This document shows positions 45,002 through 56,594 of a DNA stretch of 64,000 nucleotides, piece by piece; position 1 is the first letter of the stretch; each line of letters opens with the position of its first letter. The notes beneath the pieces are model-generated. The model was not told the origin of the DNA. It made no database searches and was given only the letters and a program-made list of their open reading frames with translations. The stretch is from Torreya grandis. Its lineage: Eukaryota > Streptophyta > Pinopsida > Cupressales > Taxaceae. The stretch is from NCBI GenBank assembly GCA_037957365.1, contig JARHVA010000592.1, positions 3,798,001 through 3,862,000 on the forward strand, written 5' to 3'. The position numbers and the translations under genes are program-made.

Positions 45002-47526
45002 TTTTGGGGTATTAAATTGTACCCTAGTTGAGCAAGGGAATTGTTTATGTCCTCTACTCAAATCTAGACCAACATGGGACTGATCCTAGGTTGTGGGTAT
45101 CTTAAAAGTGGATTAGACCTCTAGAGAAGGTCAACTTACTTATGGATCTATCACCTATAATAAACCTAAACTAGCACTTGCTTGAAAAAGGGAGAGAGAA
45201 TTGACAAAACTTATAAAAACATGTAAAAATAGTGATGCACTAATGATTTGATCACTCCAACTCACACAAAACTCACTATGAGACACTTTTCAGACCAAAG
45301 CACATCAATCTCACATAAATATTTTAGAATAAGGCATTGATCACTTATCAAACTAACAAGAGAGGGAAAATATCCACTTTTAGGATAGACAACAAACTAT
45401 AAATTACACTTATAATTACATGTGAGAACTTTTAAGCACTTATTTAAGGTGAGAAAACTCTAGACATAAACAAGGAACATACATTCACTTAACTATAGTG
45501 CATGAATTCATAGAAAACACTTTAATTTGACTTTAAAAACCATGGAATTTAGTCTTTATTGTATCAAAGAGGTGTCACAATATAAATTTTGGTAGAGTTT
45601 GGTCATACCAAAAAAGAGGGATTGATTATTTTAAGGCTTAAAAGCCTAAATTTATACAAAAATAAGGAGAGAGAGAGAGAGAACTGTGTGTTGGAAAAGG
45701 ACCAATTGCTTATGATTGAATAAAACTAATTTTAGGATGCTACTGAGTCAAGATCTTATCAAGAAGACACAATTTTAAAGGCCTTACAAAAGAATTTAAT
45801 TCTCCATGATCCTTATACAATCATTAGGTCTTCATCTCGGGACTCCGTGATACTCCCACTTGATATGTTGACAAGGATCATGTTTTGGAATAGGCTAAAA
45901 AGTGCCACATCTACATTAAGTGGCCATCTGATCCTAAAAATGTGAACCATGCTAAGGTTAGACATAGGTCTATTATATGTAAAAACCAATCTTAGACCAT
46001 TAGTTTTCACATAGTTACTGGTCTATCCTTAACTTCTGTATTAAACCTAAAGGATCTATTTCACCTATATAGAACTTTGTTGATGATACTTGGTTTTTTA
46101 ATCATGGCCTTGGTTCAATTCCAAGCTTGACCCCTTTATATTTGATTTACCTTGGTCCATTTAAACTTCTTCAAATTTTTTCAAAAATGTCATGAGATTT
46201 CTCTCACTTATTAGCTATCATTTACCAACTCAGACTGTCTACATCATTATCGACTATCTTTATGCTTATTGGTTCCATAAATCCTTTGAATTATTGACTC
46301 TACCTCACTTTGTTGATCTACTTGTGTATAAATATCCATGATCCATTAATTTTTTCCCAATCGAATGCACTTTTGCCACTTGTCCTTGACTCATTAGCTC
46401 TTTAGATTTGCTAAGGTTGTTGACTCACACATGCCATCTGATCAAGATGTATGAGTTCATGTGTACCATTGATCTCCTTGGTCCCACTTTTTTATTATTT
46501 ATTTTTCTCCATCAAATCATTAATATGATTGAGTTTAAGCCCTTGATCTGCCTAGGACCCATCTTTTTGTCAGTGATTTTGCTCCATTGGATCTTGGCTT
46601 GATTATCTCACACCGTTGGATCATGTCCAACTTGTATATCTTTAAAGGCTTTAACCTAGGGACCTTTTAACTTGGTTGAATCAGTGCAAATCATTTGATC
46701 TTATGTGTCAATATGAGGGTTCCTACAGACCGTTAGATCTCAACCAACTTCAAACCTTTTAAGGACCTTTTGAACCCAAATGGTTACTTACCTTGATTAA
46801 AATTAATGTTCATTCGACCATCATTTGATGTCTACATGGATGTATTTGGCATCCCATAAACTATCAACTTTAAACACAAATAGATTTCTGTAGTGTCTTT
46901 ATTTTAACCATTGTGCGACTATCATTCTTTATTTGATCAACTTTGATAAATTTATATCTTGAAATCATAGGAATCATGGAGGGTCTAAATTTTCTAGAGA
47001 TTTTCTTAAGGTCAAAAGGAACAAACCATTTTAATCCATTAGTCTTGGGACTCTTCTAAGTGAAGATACTAAAGGCACAACTTTGATGTTCCACTTGTGC
47101 TTACATGATGTCGTGGTGATGACCGAGCTCAAATGACTAAGTATGGGAGACCTAGCAAAGATGCCTAGGAGCCCAACTTTGTACATGTATAACTCCATTT
47201 TCATTTTGATAGAGAACCTAATACTTAGCATGTAGCAACTAGGGACCTAGTTGGATAAACCCATGTGCTCTCTTTTTCTTGAGACTACCATGTGTGCAAG
47301 ATATGACCTCTAAAAATTGCCTATTTAGACTTTATACTACTTCCTTAAATGTCAAGATGAACACATAATAGAGAACCAAATGAATCCTTTGATTTTTCAT
47401 ACTTATTTCTATCTATAAATCTACTCACACTAAATCATTAGACCATTATAATCTCAGGATCTTGTTCCTTCTATTCAATTCTTAGACTAGGCACATTTTT
47501 GGTCTGTAGACCAAAATTGGTCAGTA
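45002..47526 (-). repeat. Element B 5' LTR (2525 bp)
   Basis: It is the partner of 36002-38524. In plus orientation it ends TTGGTCAGTA, where the other copy has TTGGTCAACA, so its outer CA terminus is mutated. The target duplication GTTAT follows at once. Confidence 0.9.
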
Positions 47527-47531
47527 GTTAT
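47527..47531 (+). repeat. Element B target-site duplication, right copy (GTTAT)
   Basis: Identical to 35997-36001. Joining the sequences across element B restores a continuous RT reading in element C. Confidence 0.85.
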
Positions 47532-47800
47532 CTTTGAGAGAAGCCTAATTTAGATTCCTAAAGTATACATAAATTCTGATTTCTCCATTCTTTTTTCAAA
47601 CTAAAATAATATTAGCAATCTAAGTTAAGTGGTGGTTGAGGAAAATCATTCACACATTCAACATTTTCTGAATCTCTATGAAAATTATTTCTAAAATCTT
47701 TGGATTATATTGTCTTTGCTTTTAATTGAATGGTTTGACATCCAGTTTGAGAAGAATTGTATGTTGAATTTATTTTGAATGAAAGGAATTTAATATCTTC
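47532..47800 (-). pseudogene. Element C reverse transcriptase, first part
   Basis: The minus strand reads LKLDVKPFN-stop-KQRQYNPK, then ANIILV-stop-KKNGEISIYV and YFRNLN-stop-ASLKD. These correspond to HRIPLKP..KPV.QK.RR..P, ANIVPV.KK.GKIR.CVDFR and LN.A..KD in gypsy RTs. The next expected block (YPLP.MD) lies on the far side of element B at about 35990. Confidence 0.8.
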
Positions 47801-48189
47801 ATATGAGTATGAAATAACATCAATGTATTTTTAGAGTAAGTTGATGAATATTCTCTTTTATTCTAGCGAACAATATTTTCCAATATCAACCAACCTAGTT
47901 TACTCTTCAAAGCCACTATTTAATTTCTCATAGTCTGTTGAATCAAGAATTTTTTTTGCATCTTATTTTTTATGAACCTATCATGTTTATCAAAATGTTC
48001 TTATAATGAGACCAAACCTTTTGGAATTTTATTCCCTTTCAATTTGATTAATCATTTTTATTTTTTCTTTAGTTATGCCCTCTTTCTAAGTTTGAAAATA
48101 AGATTCTATGTGTGATGAATTACTACCTTAAAAATATAGATTCTTAAAAATATTAGATTTTGAAATAAAGGAAATGATCTATTTATCAT
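47801..48189 (-). other. Element C spacer between extra RNase H and RT
   Basis: Degenerate minus-strand sequence. I recognise no domain. Confidence 0.4.
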
Positions 48190-48670
48190 AGTTTAAAACC
48201 TTTCAATACTCTAAATTTTTTAGTACACTAGGTCGATACACAAATTCAATTGTGTATTTGTCTTTACCAACTTCTAAATGTGGAATCAACAAAGAGGCTA
48301 ATATTGTGAGTGTATCTACTTTAGAATTATATTTTATTAGAATATATTAAAAGGAGAATGCATCAAAATTTTATATATTATCTCAAAATTTATTCTTGTA
48401 ATGGTTAAAATGGTCATTTATTCCCTGATACTAACCTTTGATCTATTTCACAACCAATTCTAAATCACCCAATGTTTTTAAGTTTTTAATTCTCATTTAT
48501 TTTATGATATATATCCCTAACAAGAGTGATTCATATTCTATATTATTATTAGCACATTCAAATTGAAACTTGTAATAGAAAGGAAAAAATCTTTCTTTGG
48601 GTATATCAAAACAATTCTTGCACCAGATCCTATTGAAGAACAATTGTCATTGAATTTCATCATCTAGATT
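48190..48670 (-). pseudogene. Element C additional RNase H (upstream of RT)
   Basis: The minus strand reads NCSSIGSGARIVLIYPKKDF, FQFECANNNIEYESLLLGIY, LKTLGDLELVVK and YNSKVDTLTILASLLIPHLE. The pattern matches the aRNH-type RNase H ('FDG.CSSNG.GAG.VL', 'NNIAEYEALLLGL', 'GDSELVV', 'N..AD.LA..AS'). The Glu (IEYES) and two Asp positions (GDLEL, KVDTL) remain. The first Asp (FDG) is now Asn. It sits between protease and RT, as in element B. Confidence 0.75.
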
Positions 48671-49222
48671 TTATTAGGATCAATTTCTATGATTTATGGT
48701 ATGTCCTTATCTTTTTATGACATCAAAAAATAGTTTCTTATACTTGCATCTTCATATAGTATATATTTTCCTTGGGATAATCTATCTATTATATAGTGTA
48801 TTTGGTTTTTAGTTTTGGTCTAAGGGACTATTTGATTCCTTTGACTGAAATCATTGCATGTGACAAATCCAACTAAATTTCACCACCAAATTATTTTTAA
48901 AATTTATTCATAAGGTAATGCCATATTTTATTGGGATATCATCTATTAGGATATTAATCTTGATCATCTTCTAAGGAAAAGATGCAAGGGTAACTTGGGC
49001 ATCTTTGATTTGGTCAACTAGTGTAACTTATTTTACTTCCATAGAGTAGCAATGACCAAATGCCATTGTACAAGTCAATCCAAGGGCATGAAAAACTTTG
49101 GTAGGCATTATATTTTTTGAATATCGTATGTCAATTATGCAATTACTAACTTTGCATCCCTTAATAAATAAGGAAATGCAAAAAGGGTCAACCTTATTAG
49201 ATTTAGAAGTTACTACAACCAT
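48671..49222 (-). pseudogene. Element C retropepsin
   Basis: The recognisable part (49028-49222) reads VDPFCISLFIKGCKVSNCII followed by DIRYSKNIMPTKVFHALGLT. The catalytic block DSGASNNIMP has become DIRYSKNIMP. The Asp is kept but the SGA turn is lost. The region to 48671 is degenerate connecting sequence with no clear motif. Confidence 0.7.
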
Positions 49223-50460
49223 GGAGTTTACTGGGTTGGAAAAAGGTGGGGTGGTTAATATTCATTTAGTATTGACTTTATTTTGAGTAGGATTCCTTCC
49301 TTTGATAAAATATACTAATTTATCTAGTTAATCTAGATATGCTCTCAAATATTTATCTTGTGACATTTGAAGTTTAGTTTTGTTGACATGTTTAATTATG
49401 TCAAAAATAAGTAAACGAGTAGAAGAAGAATAATCCATAAACTAAGGTATATTCATATTAATATTAAAAGGAGGTATATTATTTGGATGACCAATAGTAT
49501 TTAGGGAAGACTCACTTGAGTCAATTAAAATTTATTTACCTTTAGTTTGAAGAGGAGGTGATGTTCCTCATAAAATAATATTTTTTGTTGATTCTTCTTG
49601 GCTGTCATTTTGTTATTTTTTTTGAATTTGAGTTCTTGTGAAGACTTAAAATGTTTGACCATTCATTTCTCCAACATTTTCTTCATAATCATCCTTATCT
49701 AAATTATATTTCAAGAACATATTTTTAGATTCGTCATTGGGTTCCTCAATTTCACATTCTTGATGATCTAGATTTTCAAATTCATTTTCTTCTTTGACAT
49801 ATTCATATACAAATATTTATTTCATTTCTAAGATGGCAATCATGGGTGGTTTAATATTTTGTTGAGGAGGATCTTCTAGTGAAATATTTTGCTGATGAAC
49901 TTGTATTTGAGGATGATAACTTTGAAAAGGCACATAGTTTATTCTTGGAATGTCTTGATAAAGAGCTACAATAATTTTCTGAGGCAATTACTTATTCAAA
50001 GTTGTTATATCATTAAACATCTTTTGTAAAATTTGATCGGTGGAAGATTGAACTGAATTATATATTTTACCTTTTGATGGTTATTTTTTAGCTTCCTAAC
50101 CATTATCGTATCATCTTCAACATCAATGGATAAAATTTGAGTTAAATTAAAATCATTTAATATGGCTCTTCTTAATTGATAACTTCTAGAAACTGAGAAT
50201 TGATAAAGTACTTCTAATTTTCATTTGTAGGTTTGGTAGTTACTGGTATTTTATGTATTAATTTGATGGATTTAGATATGAATTCCCTCATAGGTTATAA
50301 GTTTCTTTCTTCATTTGATTGAGTTTAGCCAATAATGTGTGTGCATTTTCTGTTGGTTTGAATCTACTTTCAAATTTGGTGTGAAAATTTGTTGGTGGAT
50401 AAATGGATGTTTCTCATCAACAGTCATGAGATAAAGTCCCTCTCCTATTATCAGGTGGAT
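49223..50460 (-). pseudogene. Element C gag and linker remnant
   Basis: A broken minus-strand frame gives KPTENAHTLLAKLNQMKKET (about 50300). Further on come IYNSVQSSTDQILQKMFNDI, VPFQSYHPQIQVHQQNISLE (about 49920), an acidic segment, and DKYLRAYLD-stop-LDKLVYFI (about 49330). The composition (helical capsid tail, then Gln/Pro-rich and acidic linker) fits gag-protease sequence. No zinc knuckle is seen. Confidence 0.5.
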
Positions 50461-51835
50461 TTAACCTTATTAAAAGACAAAAAGATGTAGTAGGAAAAAG
50501 TATTTATAACAAAAATAGGTTTTATTAGGGTAGTACCTTTAAACATAAAGTAAAAAAAAGCATGAAGAAATGAAAGTATGAAAGAAGGATATAAAGGAAA
50601 GAAATGTGTTTGAAAAGGTGGAGAGAATAACACATCTAATAAGTCAAACTCAGAAACCTATTGGAAATTTAAAGGAAGTGGGATATAATATATTGAGTAG
50701 GAAACCTCTATATTTCAATAGATAGGAAATACATATATGTGTTTATAAGAACACATAACATAAACCAAGATAATTGTATATGACTACTAATAAAAAATAA
50801 TAATTAATTTTTATTTCCTTGTAAACAAGTGAAAAATTACTTTTTAACTTCACCGAGGTTTCTCCAAAATTAAAATAACTAATGTAGGTTTGAAAATAAA
50901 TACTATAATGAAATTTCCAATTTTTGATTAATTTATAACAACTGTAATAACACTACCTAGATGGATTGTATTATTAGATCATGATGCTATGATATTTAAT
51001 TATAGGTTAATGAATTTATCATGTTATTATTTTGGACTTATGATGTATATATTATTTGATGTACTAATATTCGATTACAGTTCATTATTGATTTATCATT
51101 TTATCAATTTTTGGATTTGATGGTTGCAGGTACTAACCATGAGCTAGGTTGGATGTTGGCATCAGCTTTTGGGGTAGTGGAGCAATTTTGAGAAATTAGA
51201 TGAGTTCTAATAGGTACCTTGGTATTATTGATTACTGTCATACCTTTGGATAGTTATGTTGATTGTTTGTGTAGTCTTATGTTATTCACATTATATTTCC
51301 CTTTACTTTTATGTATTGTCATGATATTATGATCCATGTGTGTTGATTGGAATTATTACCATCTATTTGGAACTCCTATTTTTCACACTCTCCCATATGC
51401 ACCTTGTAGCCTCAGCCTTGTTGGAGCCACCTCACTTAACTCAGACTCTCGAAGGACCTATCTAGACATCCCTCCCCCCCCCCACCCCATGTTACCCCTT
51501 CTACATGAATTATTCCTTGGTGATTGGATATTTGTCTATGGCCTAGTTAATTGATCATTGTGACCTTTAGATATTTAATAACATTAAAATAATATCCAAT
51601 TTTATTATTTTAATTATTATTATTATCTATAATTATTATTTTATGGATTTTAGACTTTTAATTGGCATTTTAAATAATATGTATCTTTATTATTTAAACT
51701 ATTATTAAATATGTTTAATATTTTATTGGCCCATATTTGAGAGGAAGTCATTAATGACTGTTGACTAGGCATTATAAATTGGTAGTGGAGGTCACATGGG
51801 GAAGGGGGTAGATGCATTTAGGGGAGAGAATTTAT
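50461..51835. other. No recognisable gene
   Basis: AT-rich DNA with a poly-C tract near 51473-51485. Element C's missing 5' LTR could lie here, but I found no matching copy left of 33680. Confidence 0.45.
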
Positions 51836-52300
51836 CTCTCTTCATGAGTGGTGTATGGGAGAAGAGTTGGGAGAGTGGTTTGGAGGTGAAAAATAAGTCA
51901 AGGGGGTTAGTAATTTGGATGTAGAGGTAGGCAAGAAGTAGAAGGGAATAAACATGTACAAGACAAGAAAATTCAAGGGATGGGAAGGATGGAAAATGGC
52001 ATGTGGAAATGGATAAAATGCATATGGGTATTGAGTAAGGAAAGATGTGGAGAGAGAAAGGGAAAGAATGAAAGAAGAGAAAGAAGGGGAAATGATAAAG
52101 GGAGGAGAATGGAAGGACATGCAGGGGATAAAAATGAATGGAAGAGAATAAGGAGTAGGAGGGAAAAAAGAAGATAATAGAGAAGCAAGAAATGGTAGGA
52201 ATGCATGGGGGAAATGAAAATGCATAAGGAGAAAATGGAGAGGAGGAAAGAGAAGAATGGTGTGAGGGGAAATGGGGGAAAAAAGAATGTAAGACTAGGA
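51836..52300 (+). repeat. Purine-rich low-complexity tract (GGA/GAA-rich)
   Basis: This strand is strongly biased to G and A over about 450 bp. Long open frames on the opposite strand here (Phe, Pro, Leu and Ser runs) arise because pyrimidine-rich codons lack stops. They are not genes. Confidence 0.8.
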
Positions 52301-52472
52301 GTTTTGGCTATAGGTTTTAGAACCTGAGCATTAAACATTCATAGACATGGAGGTATTACGAACCTGGTCATTAACCTATGACATCATTAAGTTTTTTCCC
52401 TTGCATGGAATTGACAAGCCATGTCCTAACTACAACCAGTTATCTTTAGGAATGAAATGACTGACATTAAGA

Positions 52473-52474
52473 CC

Positions 52475-52557
<83 letters not shown>
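52473..52557 (+). repeat. (ATT)n microsatellite
   Basis: About 28 uninterrupted trinucleotide units. Confidence 0.97.
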
Positions 52558-55339
52558 GACACATAAAACTACCATAAGAGAATTAAAACATTCAGTCAAG
52601 TTTTTATAAATATTGACCTAGTTATATTAAGCCTAGAAATTGTGTAAATTGTGGACTACATTTTTCTCTTAATATTATTATGCATAAACTATGGTTCAAA
52701 TTTATTAAACCTACAATTTTTTAATTTGGGTTGTGTGTATGAGGCATTGACCTTACTCCCTAAAGAAAACCACAAATAATAACCTGGTTATGCATACATG
52801 TGTTCCTATTGCTAATTAAATGGATGGAATCAGTTTAAAATGGAACCATGTTCTTGTGAGAAATGTCATTAATTTGAACCGGTTGTGTTTGTTAAAATTT
52901 CTATGCTGATTGATGGATTTAATTCCTTTAAAACCCACACTTTGAATTTGTCAACCTCAAATCATTATGCTCTTTTTGTTCTGTAGAATTCAACTTGAAT
53001 TTATGATATATTGGGATGTTGTGTCCTATTTCCATTGATGCACACCTGTAGAAGTCAATTCATGAGAGAAATTATGAAAATAAACCTAGGATATATCAAA
53101 TCTCAAAAAGAGATTGGATTAGTTTGATATATATGATTTCATTTGAATAATTGGTTTGGACTTCATTCCATCAGATGAGTATAATTTTGTGGTTGATTAG
53201 TAAATATATTCTCTTCATATGGAAAATTGACCTGGGTTTTGAATGATAAGGTAAATCTTTTGGTTATTATTATATTTTCCAGCTTTATGAAAAAGTCAAT
53301 CTAGGGTTTAAAATGTTTAAAAAGAATAAATATTGCTATGAAATGTATGGGTCTTGGTTTTCCATGAAAAACTTTAATATCATATTGAATCGATTGGCTC
53401 TCTTAAAATTTAAAAGGCTAGGTTTTATACTTTGTTAATATTTTTCCTTGAATCGAATTTGAATAGAGTTTTTCTTTGAGCTGGCTGTGTGTGTGTACCT
53501 TTTGAGTGATATGTTATGGATAATTGATATGTTTCATTTTTTGGAATTAAGTTCCATATATTTCAATTAAGATGGAACCAATTAGATATACATGAATATG
53601 CAAAACATCATCTGGTTCTTTCTGTGTCACCAACCATGTAATCATGTTCCCTTGAGTAAGTTCAAATCGGTTATAAAAATCATGCATGTGGTTTGGAGTG
53701 AAGTCTCTTGAGTGTTTATTTTCTTTGTACACTTTTTTTGGATTTATTGAGGAAAATATTTATGTGGGCATATTGTAGATTTGTGGGAACTGAGAAAATC
53801 CTATTAGTATCACTATATTATAACAGGGGTTTAGATTCTTAATTTAACCATTTAAGTTACGTGTTATTTTTATGACCTTTGTGAATCAAGTTTTAATATT
53901 CAAGGATCATATGAGGTCATGAGACCTAATTATGATCCCATGAATCCCCCTTATTGATCATTGGATTAAGAATCATCTTGTTATTTTGAATGCCTATTGC
54001 ATTAATTATTTCCTTTTTAGAACTTGTTGGCATTATTAAAAATTTAAGACGAATGCATGGATTGAGTGTTTTATGTTCCCTATTTCATTTTAAAATCAGT
54101 TAAGATTTATAATAAATTATGGGGATAGATTCATGATAATGGGGGACAAAAGGGGGGTATAAAGTAATACTTTTTTTTGCCTCTGAAAATAACAATAGGT
54201 GAACTTGGAGAGAATGTTAGAGACATTTCAAAAAGGAATTTGAAAATGAAATAAAAACACGAAGTGTGGAATTTTAAATGTAGGTTTTAAATATATACTT
54301 TTTCCAATACCTAGATGATAAAAGTGTTTGAAATAGATGCATTTATGACAATAGATTGGTCATTTTTTGTAAAAAGATAAGGGGAGTGCATGTGTCTGAA
54401 CACACTTTTTTTGAGTAAACGATTGAATTTTTGTATAAAATTTCATATATAGATAGTTGAAATGTCAAATATTTTTTATAATATTTTTTATTATATATAT
54501 AATTTTTAAATAATTTTACAAATCAAGACAGTTGGAAAATTGAAACTGCAAGTGTACAAACACAACTTTTTGACCTTAAACTTCATGAAAATCAATTTTT
54601 TTAAAGCATAATTGATAATGTGTAGATTGTTGAGATAGAAGGTTTATAAACATTTGATTAATATTAAAAAATCTATAAGGGAATTTGTGATGATATGTAT
54701 ATAGACTATAAGGAGGTATGTGACGTAGAAAGTAAATAATAATTATAAATAATATTCTAACATTAAAAAAATTATATATTTGAAAATTATTCTTTCCAAT
54801 ATACAAACCCTTAAATTTTTTTTTAAAAAATAATAAAAGCTACTTGATCAAATGTGTCGATAAAAAGGAAAAAAACCACTAAATTTCTCATAAATTTTCT
54901 TGGTTGGTCCATGACAGAGTTTGACTAGGTTTAGGACCCCCCAGGCCTAAAACCAAGGCAAAATTAGAGGGAAAGTAGGAAACAAATTATAAATATGAAA
55001 AGGGTGTATGCCCTTTTCACAACAATAATGGGCCAATAAATGCATTCTCCCATTGTTTCGTGGATCCTAAAGGGCGTGCATGCTTTTGAAAACTTGCACA
55101 CCCTTTGTGATTCATGAATTCCTTTTGCATTTACCATGAAAATGAGTCATTTGTTTTATTCTTTCCAAATTACAAACTGATTTTTATGTTGTAAATATGT
55201 GAACTTGATGAATTGTTCATTTATTTTGTTTTAATCACTAAGAATTATTCAAGTTTAAATACACAATTGTCTTATTTTGGAAAGATAAATAATGGGGTTA
55301 GAAAGTCATTGAAAAATACCAATCAAATAACTAACAAAT
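52558..55339. other. No recognisable gene
   Basis: AT-rich sequence. I found no coding motif, LTR terminus or RNA gene. Confidence 0.45.
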
Positions 55340-56589
55340 GAGGAAATTGAATAGAAAAGAGAAAAAGAAATTAAAAAACAAGTAGATAAGAGGGCATCCA
55401 TAAGAGCTTCTAGGAAAAGTGAAGGTTCTTCTTCTACACCAAGTAATACTTCTAATGAAAATAACATGCCCAATTCTATATAATTTAGTTTACATATGTC
55501 TACAAATGAGATAAGGGAACTGAGTCAATCTTTGTTGTAAGATGACATTCAAAATGTAGAGCATGTAAGTAATGAATGATAAAACATATGGATAAACAAA
55601 ATATATTGAAACATCCATTCATAATTAAATTTTTGAGTATGATGATAGTCAACATCAAATAATGACCCTAAATCATGTGTCTCCTAATGAAGAGGAATTT
55701 AATTCATCTATAGCCCCTAATTTAGATGGTCAACCCTCTAATATCCCTACTATGGTTGAAGTGTTAACACCACCCAATTTAACATAAATATAGCTCCTGC
55801 ACCCACACCTCCAAGGATAATAAGATGAACACTAGAGTATTTAGTTGAAATATATGAAAAAAATAATAAAACCTATGGAAGGTAAAATGTCATAAATAAT
55901 AGTTCAACGTCATGCTCATTGTGTATGGAATTATGTATTTAAAAAAAATCCATATACAATGATGCCAATTATTTGTTTAATTAATGAAAATGTAAAAAAT
56001 GCACCCTGTTATGCATAATTTGGGGTTAAGAACATTAAACATGGATGTGAAAATAATACAATAGTAAAGAATCTATTTAATGCATTTACATAAATAGACA
56101 ATAAAAGTCAGAATAAAGATAGTAATGTGGCAAGATGAGTAATAATGGAATTTACAGTGAGTAAGTCAACATCTAAAGCTCGAATTCTTAGTGAAATAAG
56201 TAAATCCTTGAATTTAAATAGAAAATATCTAATAAATTCTATAAAAAGAATAACAAGGCTTGATGAATCTTCACTCATATATTTTTGGGCATTTAGTGGT
56301 AGACTCCCACAAGAAGATAAGGTATTGGTTGAAGGAGAAAAACAATTGATTGAATTTTTTTGTCACGACAACACAAGGGTCTCATCTAATGTCAAAGATG
56401 TTTTTAAAAGAAGAAAAAGGTAAAAAAATTTGTGAACCACATGAATTTTTTTTTTTATACATGACGTAGATTTTTTTTATAAAAAGTTTATTGAAAATTT
56501 TAATGGCCAATTAATAATTTGCCAAAGGTCATTTGAGATGTGCAAGTCTTTATATGTTAAAATCAACCAAGCACACACCACATGTTGTT
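55340..56589 (+). pseudogene. Transposase-like gene of uncharacterised plant family, N-terminal half
   Basis: A Ser-rich, basic N-terminal stretch (about 55370-55480) is followed, from about 55880, by HAHCVWNYVFKKNPYTMM. Next come ARILSEISKSLNLNRKYLIN, LIYFWAFSGRLPQEDKVLVE, DNTRVSSNVKDVFKRRKR and, past stops, IICQRSFEMCKSLYVKINQA and a TTCCCR end at 56589. I recall similar blocks (GRLPR.D..L, NTRPSSN.KDV, RSFE.CKP.YV, TCCCRYH) from large uncharacterised plant proteins, but can give no database identity. The reading is cut at a CCCR codon run by the solo LTR and resumes at 61865. Stops make it a pseudogene. Confidence 0.5.
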
Positions 56590-56594
56590 GTAGG
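56590..56594 (+). repeat. Solo LTR target-site duplication, left copy (GTAGG)
   Basis: GTAGG pairs with ATAGG at 61860-61864 (one mismatch). Joining the flanks restores TGT-AGG-TAC in frame with the surrounding protein. Confidence 0.6.

Larger units (their letters stand above)
36002..47526 (-). mobile_element. Element B: complete Ty3/gypsy retrotransposon with extra RNase H, inactive
   Basis: This 11.5-kb element has LTRs of 2523 and 2525 bp and a 6.48-kb interior. A perfect 5-bp target duplication GTTAT surrounds it. On the minus strand the order is gag, protease, additional RNase H, RT, RNase H, integrase. It lies in the RT of element C. Every domain carries stops or active-site substitutions. 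It is structurally the best-preserved element in the window. Confidence 0.9.
33680..50460 (-). mobile_element. Element C: Ty3/gypsy retrotransposon with extra RNase H, split by element B
   Basis: On the minus strand the order is gag/linker (50460-49290), protease (49222-49028), an additional RNase H (48670-48190), RT first part (47800-47532), [element B], RT second part (35996-35331), RT-linked RNase H (35330-34930), and integrase with C-terminal module (34800-33680). Without B the coding span is about 5.3 kb. I could not identify its LTRs, so the boundaries are those of recognisable coding. It is similar in architecture to B but more decayed. Confidence 0.8.

Noticed and set aside
51842..52338. 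Two long minus-strand open frames rich in Phe, Pro, Leu and Ser, apparently membrane-like.
   Set aside because: They lie over a purine-rich tract whose complement lacks stop codons. Composition alone explains them.
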